Shown here: positions 8,581 through 18,444 of the stretch, one piece after another
How the letters are laid out: every line of letters begins with the position of its first letter
Position numbering within the stretch: position 1 is the stretch's first letter
Origin: Alloprevotella tannerae ATCC 51259
Lineage (GTDB): Bacteria; Bacteroidota; Bacteroidia; Bacteroidales; Bacteroidaceae
DNA: 64,000 bases
Direction: 5' to 3'
NCBI RefSeq assembly: GCF_000159995.1
Contig: NZ_GG700643.1
Location: forward strand, 648,338 to 712,337
The notes under the pieces: model-generated
Told to the model about the DNA's origin: nothing
Seen by the model: only the letters and a program-made list of their open reading frames with translations
The model's database searches: none
Program-made: the position numbers and the translations under genes

Positions 8581-9456
8581 TTGTCGCAGGGAAAAGAAAG
8601 ACAGGAGCCGGTAAGTCATCCTGTCAGTTTACTCTGCGGTTATCTTGGCATAAGCAGACAAGGATATTATCGCCATGTGGATCGCTCTTTGGAGTTAGAC
8701 GTCCTGCGCAGCAGCATCGTGTTCTATGCGCAGGAGCTTCGCAGCTCTTTACCCAAGGCCGGCATACGCATCCTTTACGAGCTATGCCGTCGCAAATATG
8801 CAGATAAGTTTACCATCGGGCGCGACCAATGCTATGAGCTCTTCCGCTCTAATGGTCTGTGCCTTCGCCGTCGCAAACGCCCAAGGACGACCAACTCCAA
8901 TCACCACTACCACATCTATGAAGACCTTCTCAACACAAGGCCCAAGCTACATCCCGCCCGCTTCGGTGAGCTGTGCGTTACGGATATCACCTACGTGGCA
9001 ACCTCTTCAGGTTGGGCCTATCTCTCCTTGGTAACCGATGCCGCTTCACGTCTGATCGTGGGCTGGTGCCTACATCCGACTCTTGAGAGACAAGGTCCGA
9101 TGAAAGCCCTCTCTATGGCCATCGATTTCTACAGAAAGTATAATGTCGAACTCTCGCAACTCATACACCACTCCGACCGCGGCGTACAATACTGCTGCAA
9201 TGAGTACGTCGACAAACTCAAATCTCTTGGAATACAAATAAGTATGACGCAAAGCGGAGACCCATTGCACAACGCCCTGGCCGAGAGGATGAACAATACG
9301 CTCAAGAACGGATGGCTCTTCAGTACAGAAGACAAAAGTCTGCAGCAGGTCAGGCGCCTCACAAAGAAAGCCATCGACCTGTACAACACGTTCAGACCGC
9401 ATCAGAGCCTGCAGATGAGAACGCCAATGGAAGAAGTCGGAAGGTTGACGGCATAA
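8581..9456 (+). CDS. IS3-family transposase OrfB (DDE integrase domain)
   Basis: A 291-residue rve-type catalytic domain. An N-terminal HTH_21-like region (KAGIRILYELCRRK) precedes the RNase H-fold core. The catalytic triad is visible as Asp135 (CVTDITYV), Asp199 (HHSDRGVQY) and Glu235 (NALAERMNNTLK), giving the canonical D-D(35)E spacing. The C-terminus has the YNTFRPHQSL signature of IS3. The listed TTG start at 8581 is nominal; the functional protein is probably the OrfAB frameshift product beginning at 8204. No inactivating change is seen, so the element may be active. Confidence 0.88.
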   Translation: MSQGKERQEPVSHPVSLLCGYLGISRQGYYRHVDRSLELDVLRSSIVFYAQELRSSLPKAGIRILYELCRRKYADKFTIGRDQCYELFRSNGLCLRRRKRPRTTNSNHHYHIYEDLLNTRPKLHPARFGELCVTDITYVATSSGWAYLSLVTDAASRLIVGWCLHPTLERQGPMKALSMAIDFYRKYNVELSQLIHHSDRGVQYCCNEYVDKLKSLGIQISMTQSGDPLHNALAERMNNTLKNGWLFSTEDKSLQQVRRLTKKAIDLYNTFRPHQSLQMRTPMEEVGRLTA

Positions 9457-9547
9457 CTTCCTTGGCACACATTATTAAGTCGAACAATAAAAGAAGGAGG
9501 CAGAAACAACCGCAACAAGAAAATAAAGATTAATTTTGCAATTGGAA

Positions 9548-9671
9548 GACAACTGTCAACTAATTATGTACTTAAGAAAAGACGGCGACAAGCGTATTTG
9601 AACTTAACAAATAAACTTGTCAAAGAAGAATGAAATTAAGAAACCAAAGTTGTCAACTAATTCTAGGACAT
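9548..9671. repeat. Two right-end-like inverted repeats of the IS3 element
   Basis: TGTCAACTAATT occurs at 9554-9565 and again at 9651-9662, both as inverted matches of the left end (AATAAGTTGACA, 8164-8175). The two diverge outside the shared core. One is probably the true terminus and the other a relic end from an earlier copy or an internal duplication. Confidence 0.6.
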
Positions 9672-9672
9672 T

Positions 9673-9918
9673 ACACCTCGAAGCACCATCAAATAGTAAA
9701 CGCCACTTATAAAGTCATCAATTCCAAAGCTTGGAATTTTATTTCCAAGGCTTGGAGTTTTTTTCTCAACGTATAGGAAAAAAAGTCCCAAGCTTAGAAA
9801 AAGACAGGAATAAGTCTACAATTTGAAGAATAAACGAATTTGAAGTACCGAGATTACTCATACTAAAATAAAAATTTAGTTCTTGCCTAACATAGAAGAA
9901 ATAAAAATACTTGAGATT
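9673..9918. terminator. Intergenic stretch with tandem terminator-like palindromes
   Basis: Contains AATTCCAA-AGC-TTGGAATT (9720-9738, perfect 8-bp arms) and TCCAAG-G-CTTGGA (9744-9756) followed by a T8 tract, then a third weaker CCAAGCTTAG copy near 9787. The second could act as a rightward terminator. No gene is visible here. Confidence 0.5.
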
Positions 9919-10218
9919 TCAGAACGTATTGCAGCAAAACAATACAAGGATGGTAATCACCCCCACATCGCCCATTCTCCCCCTTCTCTTACCACGCTTT
10001 GAGCTATTGGGAAAGGAAGTTGAAAGAGGGTTTTTATTCCATTCCAACGCATATTCTTTGCAGTAATCGTCTGAAATACAAAACATTTCTGTAACTTTGT
10101 TCTCGGTGATCATAGCAATTTTTGTTTGTATTTACTTGTATATCAACACCTTAATGTTACAATAAGTTTTGCTAATCACCAAATTTATAGACACTTATAA
10201 TTCATCGAGCCCACGTTA
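9919..10218 (-). pseudogene. Degraded 5' end of an IS982-family element
   Basis: The leftward peptide starts MITENKVTEMFCISDDYCK, near-identical to the start of the IS982 transposase at 13885, then diverges: it loses part of the N-terminal domain, keeps a degenerate R-M-x-D-V-x-V-I-T-I-L-V-L-F segment, and stops. The ~100 bases upstream (10114-10218) match the bases upstream of 13885 almost exactly, ending in the same terminal repeat (…CGAGCCCACGTTA). So this is an IS end plus a shrunken gene fragment, in the same orientation as the fuller copy 3.8 kb away. The 3' end of the element is absent. Confidence 0.8.
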
Positions 10219-10303
10219 TAATTAAGCAATTAATTGATATAAGGATTATTATAAATGAGAGAAAAGCAGAAATACAAAATATAAATACATTCAGTATTCC
10301 AAA

Positions 10304-10585
10304 ATGTTTCGTAATGATCGAATATTGCTTTATATCTGTCGAACAATGAACTGCAACTTATCATGTTCTTTTTGCATTGAGGCTGGGAATAAAAATAAAT
10401 CCACAGGAAATATCATAAAAGAAAGTATATCACCGGAAAGGTTGTCTTCTTATTTTTTCAAGACCAATCATCTTGAAAATTCTGATTGTATTGACTGTCC
10501 CGTCTTACCGGTTTGTGGAGGAGCCTGTCCTCTTGATAGAGGAATTGGCCAAAGTGTCAATAAGGTTGCCTGCTCTTTTTATTAA
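10304..10585 (+). pseudogene. Radical SAM/SPASM maturase remnant (internal deletion)
   Basis: A 93-codon frame that joins the two ends of a radical SAM peptide maturase. Near residue 15 is CNLSCSFC, the C-x3-C-x2-C motif that binds the radical [4Fe-4S] cluster. From about residue 63 comes a SPASM-type auxiliary-cluster signature, CIDCPVLPVCGGACP, with a final Cys near the C-terminus. Full-length family members are 350-450 residues, so most of the TIM-barrel core is missing and the frame cannot fold as an enzyme. Such enzymes modify ribosomal peptides in Bacteroidetes, often beside transport and barrel genes. The next gene is an outer-membrane barrel only 35 bases away, but no precursor peptide was found. 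Confidence 0.65.
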
Positions 10586-10620
10586 ACACATATTGACATG
10601 ATTTTATCTCAAATGAAATT

Positions 10621-12918
10621 ATGAAGAAAGAACTTTTCCTGATAATCCTAAGTTTATTATTGAACTTGCCTCTCAACGCACAGGAGATACGAGGACAAAT
10701 ATTTAATGAGCGTGGCGAGACGGTTGCTTATGCCAATGTTATCTTGCTGACAAAATCAGACAGTACTTTTATTTCAGGAACAGTAACAACTGATGATGGG
10801 CATTTTTTGCTGCCGAATCCGACAAAATTGTTTTTGGATGACTGTCTTATCAGGATAAGCAGTATTGGCTACAAAAACATATATTTGACTCCTCGTGTGG
10901 ATATGGGAACCATTATGATCATTGAAGAGACACAAAAGCTGAATGAAGTGATCGTGTCCGGGAAACGTCCTGTCATTCAAATGAATCGAGGGAAAATGCA
11001 AGTCAATGTGCAGCACACCTTGTTGGCACGAACAGGCGATGCCATTCAGGTTCTGTCCATGATGCCTTTTGTCAGCCGTACGACGGAAGGTATCTCCGTC
11101 TTTGGCAGAGGAACACCTCTGATTTATATAGACAACATAAAGATTAACGATGTAAATGAGTTGCAAAAACTTTCCAGCGATGAGGTGAAAAATGTTGAAA
11201 TCAATCTTCATCCAGGTACGAACTATGGAAACAACGTAAAAGCAGTCATCAACATAAAGACTATCCGGAAAGGTGAAGGCTTGAGCGTCAATCTTACAGC
11301 ATGCGAAACTCTGGTAAAACATTTCAATCATTTAAAGTTTGGAAAGTTGAACTATCGTTTGAGAAAGTGGGATTTTTTCGGTGGTATGGAGTTCAGATAT
11401 GATCGCAATGAAAGTTCGAGAAAAAATTTGATTGATTTTGACCATAACAGTAACGCCATCAATGTAGACCAATCGTTCAACAATAATATTAAAAACAAGT
11501 CATTCAATATAAACTCGGGGTTCAACTTTTCCAACAATGGGAAAAATGACTTTGGCATGAAATACAACTTTTCCCGGTCACCATCCAACAGAGATGAAAT
11601 GAGCGGAACCAGCATATATTCAGTGGATAATGCCACAAAACATTCAGAAGATGTCTTGCTGCTGGGAAAAAATGAAAAAACAAATCATGCACTGAATGCA
11701 TATTATATCACCTCCTGGGGGAAAGGTAATAGATTGACTATGAATGTTGATTATATGCAAGGGAAAGCACTTTCTCAATACGAAACCTCCTGGGCACAGA
11801 AAAAAGATGTGGATTCTAAAAATAAATCCGATTATCACCTATATACAGGCAAGACAGAAATCCTTAATCCATTGTGGGGTGGAGAGCTACATTATGGTTT
11901 GGAATTTTCTTTCACGAAAAACAAATATTCATATCATGCAAACAAAACGAGCAATACAGCTTTAAATGAAAGCGAAGATGAAAACTGCCAAAGATTGTGG
12001 GGGCTCTTTTCTTCACTGTCGAAGACTTTCGGGCATTTTTCCATAGAAGCGGGAGGGCGCATAGAAATTGCCAATTATCAATACTTTCATAATGAAAAGC
12101 TCAATGAGGAGGTTAGTAAAGACTATAAGAAAATTTTACCCTACTTGCAGATTGATTATGACAAGAATGCTGTCTCCATGTCATTTAGTTACACGAACTC
12201 CATTCATCGCCCCTCTTATGGGCAATTAAACAGCAGCACTGTATATGTGGACAAATATACCTATCAACGAGGCAACCCACTGCTGCTGTCGGCCTATGAC
12301 TATATTCTGGATTACGTGTTTTCGTGGAAAGGTCTGATGATTGATATAACACATACTTGGTATAAGAACAGTCTCATGCGAACAACCAAGAAGTTAGAGA
12401 GTACTTCAGCGATGTTGTTTACGACAGAAAACATTCCACATTATCGGGAATGGAGCGCGACGGTGAGTTATTCATCAACGATAAAATTCTGGCGTCCTAA
12501 AATTGAAATGAGTGTATTCAAGCAAACTTTTACGTATCATGGCAGAAACTACAATAAACCCTATTTCAGTTATGAACTTGATAATCTCTTCCATCTCACG
12601 AAGCACGTCAATCTTTCGTTCGACATATGGGGAACAGCAGCAGGCAATCTCTATTTGTCTGATTTCAAACCCTCTTTCCGTACCGACATCGGTCTGAATG
12701 CCTCTTTGCTAAAAAACAAGTTGGCGGTGTGGATTAAGGTTTCAGATTTATTCAATACCGACAAGGAGCGATGGAGCAGCCACATCAATGATGTCTATTA
12801 CTCAAAAAACAGAAAACTTGATACACGGGGTGTAATGCTACAGTTGCGCTATTCATTTAATCCACAACGCAGTAAATATAAAGGAAGAGCAACAAGTAGC
12901 GAAATCATACGATTATAA
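10621..12918 (+). CDS. TonB-receptor-like outer-membrane beta-barrel protein (PF14905-type)
   Basis: A 765-residue outer-membrane protein. Residues 1-20 form a signal peptide (MKKELFLIILSLLLNLPLNA|QE). Residues ~22-105 are a carboxypeptidase-regulatory-like domain (RGQIFNERGETVAYANVILL…ISSIGYK). Residues ~110-205 are a plug-like domain (LNEVIVSGKRPVIQMN… LSMMPFV…GRGTPLIYIDN). The remaining ~550 residues are beta-barrel with alternating aromatic patterns typical of the OMP_b-brl_3 family. The terminal residues are not the usual aromatic end, so the last strand may be modified. Ligand unknown. The gene is bracketed by two IS982 5' ends in the same orientation and is AT-richer than the chromosomal genes, suggesting acquisition. 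It is a distant paralogue of the broken gene at 14052. Confidence 0.8.
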   Translation: MKKELFLIILSLLLNLPLNAQEIRGQIFNERGETVAYANVILLTKSDSTFISGTVTTDDGHFLLPNPTKLFLDDCLIRISSIGYKNIYLTPRVDMGTIMIIEETQKLNEVIVSGKRPVIQMNRGKMQVNVQHTLLARTGDAIQVLSMMPFVSRTTEGISVFGRGTPLIYIDNIKINDVNELQKLSSDEVKNVEINLHPGTNYGNNVKAVINIKTIRKGEGLSVNLTACETLVKHFNHLKFGKLNYRLRKWDFFGGMEFRYDRNESSRKNLIDFDHNSNAINVDQSFNNNIKNKSFNINSGFNFSNNGKNDFGMKYNFSRSPSNRDEMSGTSIYSVDNATKHSEDVLLLGKNEKTNHALNAYYITSWGKGNRLTMNVDYMQGKALSQYETSWAQKKDVDSKNKSDYHLYTGKTEILNPLWGGELHYGLEFSFTKNKYSYHANKTSNTALNESEDENCQRLWGLFSSLSKTFGHFSIEAGGRIEIANYQYFHNEKLNEEVSKDYKKILPYLQIDYDKNAVSMSFSYTNSIHRPSYGQLNSSTVYVDKYTYQRGNPLLLSAYDYILDYVFSWKGLMIDITHTWYKNSLMRTTKKLESTSAMLFTTENIPHYREWSATVSYSSTIKFWRPKIEMSVFKQTFTYHGRNYNKPYFSYELDNLFHLTKHVNLSFDIWGTAAGNLYLSDFKPSFRTDIGLNASLLKNKLAVWIKVSDLFNTDKERWSSHINDVYYSKNRKLDTRGVMLQLRYSFNPQRSKYKGRATSSEIIRL

Positions 12919-12959
12919 AAGTAACAAGTTATTATTGTATTCATCATTATGATATATAT

Positions 12960-13990
12960 TAACGTGAGTTCGACGAATTCAGAACAAAGCAAGCTGTGTA
13001 TCAATGGTCCTTTGTATATTGATGCACGGCTTCTTTGGAAACAGGCAATAGGCAGCAATAGCCCCTAATAAGTTGACGATGAAATTGTCAAAGCATCTAT
13101 GTCTGGAGTGTTCCACTTGTGCAATGTTCTTAAGTTCATCATTCACCGTTTCTATAATGGCTCTTTTTCTGAGTAAAAGTCTGTCTGAAACACTCATTAA
13201 AAGCTCCTTTCATGTTACTTTTCAATTTGGTAATAAGTTGTATTCCGTCAACGAAAAGCCTTTGAAAGAGGTTCTTGCTGATGTACCCCTTGTCACCGAC
13301 CAGCTTACCTTGTATGAACTCTATAAAAGCTTTGTATTCCAAAGGCTTACGGTCATCAACATCTCCCGGCGTTATCATAAAGTTGAGAAGTTCTCCTTTC
13401 TCATTGCAAATCAAATGCAATTTGAAACCGAAGAACCAACCCATAGAGCATTTTCCTCTTTGGGCTATGCCTTTGAAAACTTTGTGAATATGTATTCTCT
13501 GGTTTTTGCAGACACGCAATGGTGTACTGTCAACAAAGCTTATACTCGTGCATTTGCCCAAGAGGACCTTCTTGGTAAACAAGCTTAAGGGTACGGCTAT
13601 CTCCCTTTCCAATTCTACTAAACGGTTATAAGAAACAACTTTTGGAAACAGATGGCGAAGATGCTTGCATACTTTTTCAAGATAGAAATGTTTAAAGCAT
13701 TGATAACCGGAGTCGTGGAAAAGAATCATTATCAGCATGACTTCGGCCTTTGACATCGTGGAACTTCGATGATATTTTCTTTTTCCGGTAGGTTTTAGCG
13801 CATATTTTGCCGTCATAGCATCAAAAAACTTGCAGAAGTCGTCTGCCATACAAAATATTTCAGTAACTTTGTTCTCGGTGACCATAGCAATTTTTGTTTG
13901 TGTTTATTTGTATATCAACACCTTAATGTTACAATAAGTTTTGCTAATCACCAAATTTATAGACACTTATAATTCATCGAACCCACGTTA
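12960..13990 (-). mobile_element. IS982-family insertion sequence (transposase frameshifted)
   Basis: About 1.03 kb bounded by inverted repeats TAACGTGAGTTCGACGAATT (12960-12979) and, on the other strand, TAACGTGGGTTCGATGAATT (13971-13990), 17 of 20 identical. It contains one leftward transposase gene. Its right-hand ~100 bases are also present at 10114-10218. Target duplications are not obvious. Confidence 0.8.
12979..13885 (-). pseudogene. IS982-family transposase, one-base frameshift
   Basis: The frame from 13885 encodes an IS982 DDE transposase: N-terminal MVTENKVTEIFCMADDFCK, then VEVM-type helices, the first catalytic Asp in SFVDSTPL and the second in KLVGDKGYI. At about 13190-13200 it shifts frame. 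The proper C-terminus, with RLLLRKRAIIETVNDELKN supplying the catalytic Glu, continues in another frame down to 12979. Deleting one T from the TTTT in GGAGCTTTTAATGAG restores a single frame of about 300 residues. The copy is therefore probably inactive unless supplied in trans or rescued by slippage. Confidence 0.8.
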
Positions 13991-14051
13991 TTATAAGAAA
14001 ATATGATACAAAACATTGGGATTATCCTGACTTAAATTGTCCAAAGTACCT

Positions 14052-16210
14052 ATGAAAAAGTATTTATACATTCTTTCGTTTTGTTTTTTGCAATATACAC
14101 TCTCGGGCTTTGCACAGAACAAACAAACCTCAATGTCAGACACAATAAAACTTCCCGAAGCAACTGTATTGGCAGAAAGACCATTTGTCCAACGTAAGGC
14201 TGACAGAATTATAGTCAGTATAGAACATAGCAAATTATTAAAGGCACGTTCTCTTTCTAATATTTTGAGTTTGATTCCCGGTGTAAGTTATGATGGTGAA
14301 GGTAGTGTTACTATTATGGGGAATGGCATTAGGATATATGAAAATGGAAGAATGGTAAAACTAAGTGGTACGCAACTTAAAAGATATTTGTCTTCTTTAC
14401 GCGGCAATGATATTAAGAGTTTAGAGATACTGCCTCAAGCAACAGCTGAGTATGATGCGGAAGGAGGAACGGGGATTCTTGTTATCAATCGGCAGAAGAA
14501 GCATGATTATGGACTTTCCGGTTATGGGGTAGCGAATACGAACGAAAAAGTAAAAATTCATTCTCAGAATTTACGGGATTAACTTATTCGTGGGGAAACT
14601 TTGCGCTTTATGCCAATATGATGTTAGGCCGGTCGGAAAGTCTAAGTAAAATAGCCGAAAGTGACTATGGACGAAATATAACAGTTAATAGTATATCTGA
14701 AAGTACAGATAAAAGTCTTTACTATATGCCTAAGTTGGGCTTTGACTTTTATATATCCCCAAAGCAATATTTAGGTATTGAATGGTCTGGTAATTACGCA
14801 AAAGATTATGCCAATGACTGTTGGGTTCATTCTACTATTACCGACAATAGTCCTTATCCAACAAGCATTAAGAGTTATGCTCCATATACCTTAAGGCCTA
14901 ATACCAATGATGTTACATTAAATTATGAATGGAAGACAGATACACTGGGAAGTAAACTAAATATCATTGCTGATTATGCCCGCAAAAGAGAACATGATTT
15001 GTATGAATATGAAAATAAATATACTTTAGGCATAAGTTCGGATAGTATTATATCTAAATCGCAACCCTCATTTGAGCGCATAGATGTATATAGTGCACAA
15101 GTAGACTTTGAAAAATATTTCAACCATCATCAGTTTACTCTTGGTGCCAAGTATGTCTATGCCGGTATTGATTATATCAGTAAGTTATACCTCGGAAATA
15201 CGACCTTAGGTGGAATATTATCAGAAGAGATTGACCAACGAGACGATTTCAATTATTTTGAGCAACGATATGCGATATATGGAATGTATAGGTACACATC
15301 ACGATCTTGGGGTGTTCAAATGGGACTGCGTAACGAATATACGGAATGGAATACCCAACAAAGAGTAAAGACTCAATTACATAACAGTAGAAGCGACAAT
15401 AACATCTTCCCATCATTCTTTGTGAAAAAAAACATGGGACAAGGAAATGCTTTGTCGCTTAGTTATACGCAATCGATAAATCGTCCGTCGTACCAAATGG
15501 TAAATCCATTTGTTTTTCATCTGTCTGAAACATCCTATAAGGAAGGTAATCCTTATTTAAAAGGTGAATTGCTATACAATGCAGCATTACAATTCGTTCT
15601 GAAATCAAGATATATTTTCTCGTTATCTGCGCTTTTTATCGATAGGAAAATTAATGAGGTATACGAACAGGTTGGAGAGAAACAAACACGCTACACATTA
15701 AAAAATGATGGAAATTCAAAGAGATTGGCTTTGTATATGGAAATACCCTTTACGTGGGGTATGTGGAATTGTAGAAATAATGCCGAACTAAGTCAGAGTT
15801 TATATCAGAATAGTGCTAAACGTATTCATGATTTTGGGGTTGTTCTATCGAGTTTTAATCGTTTTAGGTTGTCAAAACAACTTACTGCGATGGCAAATTT
15901 ACGCTATATCAGGCATTATAAACAACTTTATCTTGTTCAAAAGACAGATTACTTTGGTGTAGATATTGAGGGGGATTATAGTTGTTTGAAGGACAAACTG
16001 AATATCAATTTTGGTGTAAAAGACTTGTTAAATAGCAGAGGAAAGAATCAACAAATATTCCGAAATAATAATTTTGAACACCATTCAGACTTTGATTTTG
16101 TTTCACGAAAGTTCTTTGTTAGTGTAACGTTTAATTTCTCGGCCGGGTTAAAACAAGCAAGCCAACATGATAAGACGCATTCTAATGGAGAAGAAAAAGA
16201 AAGAATGTAA
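14052..16210 (+). pseudogene. TonB-receptor-like outer-membrane barrel, split by a frameshift
   Basis: Two frames that together form one ~719-residue barrel protein. The first (ATG 14052) has a signal peptide (MKKYLYILSFCFLQYTLSGFA|QN) and a plug-like domain (PEATVLAERPFVQRKADRII…LIPGVSY…GNGIRIYENGR). It runs out at 14582 after VKIHSQNLRD. The second frame is open from about 14549 and reads FSEFTGLTYSWGNFALYANM, then continues as barrel strands to 16210. The switch lies in the A-rich stretch GAAAAAGTAAAAATT near 14544-14558, so a one-base indel explains it. The family resembles PF14905 barrels. It might be phase-variable through the A-runs, but simple decay is as likely given its neighbours. 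Low GC suggests recent acquisition. Confidence 0.75.
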
Positions 16211-16356
16211 TGAGTAGCTTTCCTTCGATTAAGCAACATGATTGATACGCGAGTCTGGGTTAAGAAAGTCCTTTTAAAAGTTAGTAATCTCGTTAGTTTT
16301 TTATAACTTTTCAAAAGTTCGGCGGACGCTATATAATTTAAGTCTCATTTCGCGCG

Positions 16357-17088
16357 CTAATCAAGTCCTAAGCGCTCCATATCCTTGCCATAAAGGCGGT
16401 TGAACTCTCTTGACGACAACCCGTGGGCAAGATAAAGCTCTACGAAAGTCTTGTAGATATCTAGTTTTATAGTGTAAAAATCCTCCATTCCACCTAAAGA
16501 GTGAGGATAGGAAAGTACACGCTTAAAGAAGATCGGGACAGGATTATCCTTCGTTCCGTAGGTTGGGTCATTCCATTGCCGGCGGTTCACATAGGCTGAA
16601 AAACTATAGATGTTAGTGATAAAACTCCATCACTGAACTTCTAAGTCTTCATACCAAGTTTTTTCGCCACTGCCTCTTGGAACGACATTATAGCCGCCTT
16701 TAAAGGAAACAACACCTACATACTTCTTATATTCAGGTGCATAAAAGTAGATGAGGTTATAAACAGCCGTTCGCGTTTGTGCTACACCCATAAACCACCC
16801 GCTTGTGGTAAAGACATCATCATACCTGTCTAAATCACGATAGTCTTTGGGCACTTTTACGACGATCGTGTCGGAGTTCTTTATATATGTGTCTGCATAA
16901 GGAATAGCCGACTTATTCCCGCCAATGGTAAATCTGGTTATGATAAAGATAAGCAGCGGCGCACCTATGAACATCGCCAAAATCGTCCCCGACGTTGAAG
17001 CAATGTAGGGAAATACTTTACGAAAGAAATTCGCTATTATCTGCAATAAAATACTATAGTTTCGCAAGCCCGCTGCGCGGAGTCTCAT
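16357..17088 (-). pseudogene. Hypothetical membrane-anchored protein with an in-frame TGA
   Basis: Two leftward frames, 16630-17088 (152 aa) and 16357-16590 (77 aa), lie in the same reading frame. They are separated by one TGA stop at 16630-16632, after which the frame stays open as WSFITNIYSFSAYVNRRQW. Read through, it would be a ~243-residue protein with one N-terminal membrane segment (GTILAMFIGAPLLIFIITRF, about residues 34-53) and a larger soluble domain rich in aromatic residues. I do not recognise the family. A nonsense mutation is the simplest reading; two separate genes is the alternative, but the second would need a GTG start. It lies 33 bases downstream of tyrS on the same strand and may be co-transcribed. 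The stretch 16211-16356 before it is non-coding. Confidence 0.5.
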
Positions 17089-17121
17089 CTACTTCTCGTG
17101 CGCAGCAGGCTGAATTTAGTC

Positions 17122-18417
17122 TTATTTTACCGTGATCAGATAGTAGTTTTTCTTGCCACGTTGTACGAGCAGATATTTGCCATCTAAGAGGTCCTCTTCC
17201 GTAATGGTTTTATCAAAGGCGGAGAGCTTCTCTTTGTTTAGACTAACGCCACCGCCCTGCACCAACTTACGCATCTCGCCCTTTGAGGCAAAGCATTGCG
17301 TTTTTTCGGCAAACAGGTCAACGGCTTTAGCGCCCACGGCCTCGGCGCGCGCCACCTCAAAATGAGGCACACCGCTAAAGACGGCGAGCAAGGTCTTCTC
17401 ATCAAGCTTCAGCAAACTCTCTTTTGTTGCTTTGCCAAAGAGGATTTCCGTAGCAGCCAGAGCTTTTTCGTATTCCTCGCGGCCGTGAACCATCACCGTC
17501 ACCTCCTCGCCAAGACGGCGCTGCAATTGGCGGCGGCCGGGGTCAAGGCTGTGCTCGGCGATCAGGGCTTCAACTTCTTCGCGCCCCAGCAAGGTAAAGA
17601 TCTTAATGTAGCGCGCAGCTTCTTCGTCGGAGACGTTAAGCCAGAACTGATAGAACTCGTAGGGCGTTGTACGCTCTGCATCTAACCAAATATTACCGCT
17701 TTCTGTTTTGCCAAACTTTCGGCCATCGGCCTTCGTAATGAGGGGGCAAGTCAAAGCATACACCTCATTGTCGGGCCCTAACGTGCGGCGAATAAGTTCT
17801 GAGCCTGTCGTAATATTTCCCCACTGGTCGGAACCGCCCATCTGCAACTTACAATTCTTCGTCTTATACAGATAAAGGAAGTCGTAACCTTGCAGCAATT
17901 GGTAAGAAAACTCGGTAAACGAAAGGCCGTCGCGCGCTTCTCCGTTCAAGCGCTTCTGCACACTGTCTTTCGCCATCATATAATTGACCGTAATATGCTT
18001 ACCAATGTCTCTCACAAACTCCAAGAAGGAATAATTCTTCATCCAATCGTAGTTGTTGACGAGCTCCGCAGCGTTGGGGGCATCTGAGTTGAAGTCGAGA
18101 AAGCGCTCTAATTGTTTCTTAATTCCATTGATATTGTGCGCAAGGGTTTCCTCATTCAAAAGGTTACGCTCCTGACTTTTTCCCGAGGGATCGCCGATCA
18201 TACCGGTTGCCCCACCAATAAGCGCCAACGGCTTATGGCCACAATGCTGAAAAAGACGGAGCATCATCACACCGCACAAGTGGCCAATGTGCAAAGAGTC
18301 AGCTGTCGGATCAATGCCAACGTAAGCCGTGACTCTTTCTTTTTGAATCAATTCTTCTGTTCCCGGCATGAGCTGATGCAACATCCCACGCCATCTTAAT
18401 TCTTCTACGAAATTCAT
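17122..18417 (-). CDS. tyrS: Tyrosyl-tRNA synthetase
   Basis: Charges tRNA-Tyr with tyrosine in the cytoplasm. The product is 431 residues starting at ATG 18417 ([20 protein letters not shown]); the frame is open further upstream, but that extension lacks family similarity and would run through the promoter. Class I signature motifs are visible: HIGH in [12 protein letters not shown] (about residue 49), the tyrosine-binding stretch [23 protein letters not shown], and the KMSKS equivalent KFGKTESG. The C-terminus has an S4 RNA-binding domain ([17 protein letters not shown]… [14 protein letters not shown]). Length and domain order are normal. Confidence 0.95.
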   Translation of the reverse strand: MNFVEELRWRGMLHQLMPGTEELIQKERVTAYVGIDPTADSLHIGHLCGVMMLRLFQHCGHKPLALIGGATGMIGDPSGKSQERNLLNEETLAHNINGIKKQLERFLDFNSDAPNAAELVNNYDWMKNYSFLEFVRDIGKHITVNYMMAKDSVQKRLNGEARDGLSFTEFSYQLLQGYDFLYLYKTKNCKLQMGGSDQWGNITTGSELIRRTLGPDNEVYALTCPLITKADGRKFGKTESGNIWLDAERTTPYEFYQFWLNVSDEEAARYIKIFTLLGREEVEALIAEHSLDPGRRQLQRRLGEEVTVMVHGREEYEKALAATEILFGKATKESLLKLDEKTLLAVFSGVPHFEVARAEAVGAKAVDLFAEKTQCFASKGEMRKLVQGGGVSLNKEKLSAFDKTITEEDLLDGKYLLVQRGKKNYYLITVK

Positions 18418-18444
18418 CGAGCTGCTTGTTTTACAATTTGCCGA

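Larger units (their letters stand above)
8156..9672 (+). mobile_element. IS3-family insertion sequence
   Basis: Two consecutive genes (orfA with a helix-turn-helix, orfB with a DDE domain) in the -1 frame relation typical of IS3. The left end carries GTACTGAATAAGTTGACAC (8157-8175). Two candidate inverted right ends exist: TGTCAACTAATTATGTAC at 9554-9571 (15/18 matches) and TGTCAACTAATTCTAGGACA at 9651-9670, which aligns better over the outer bases if one gap is allowed. I take the outer one, giving ~1.5 kb. Target duplications could not be established. Confidence 0.75.
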
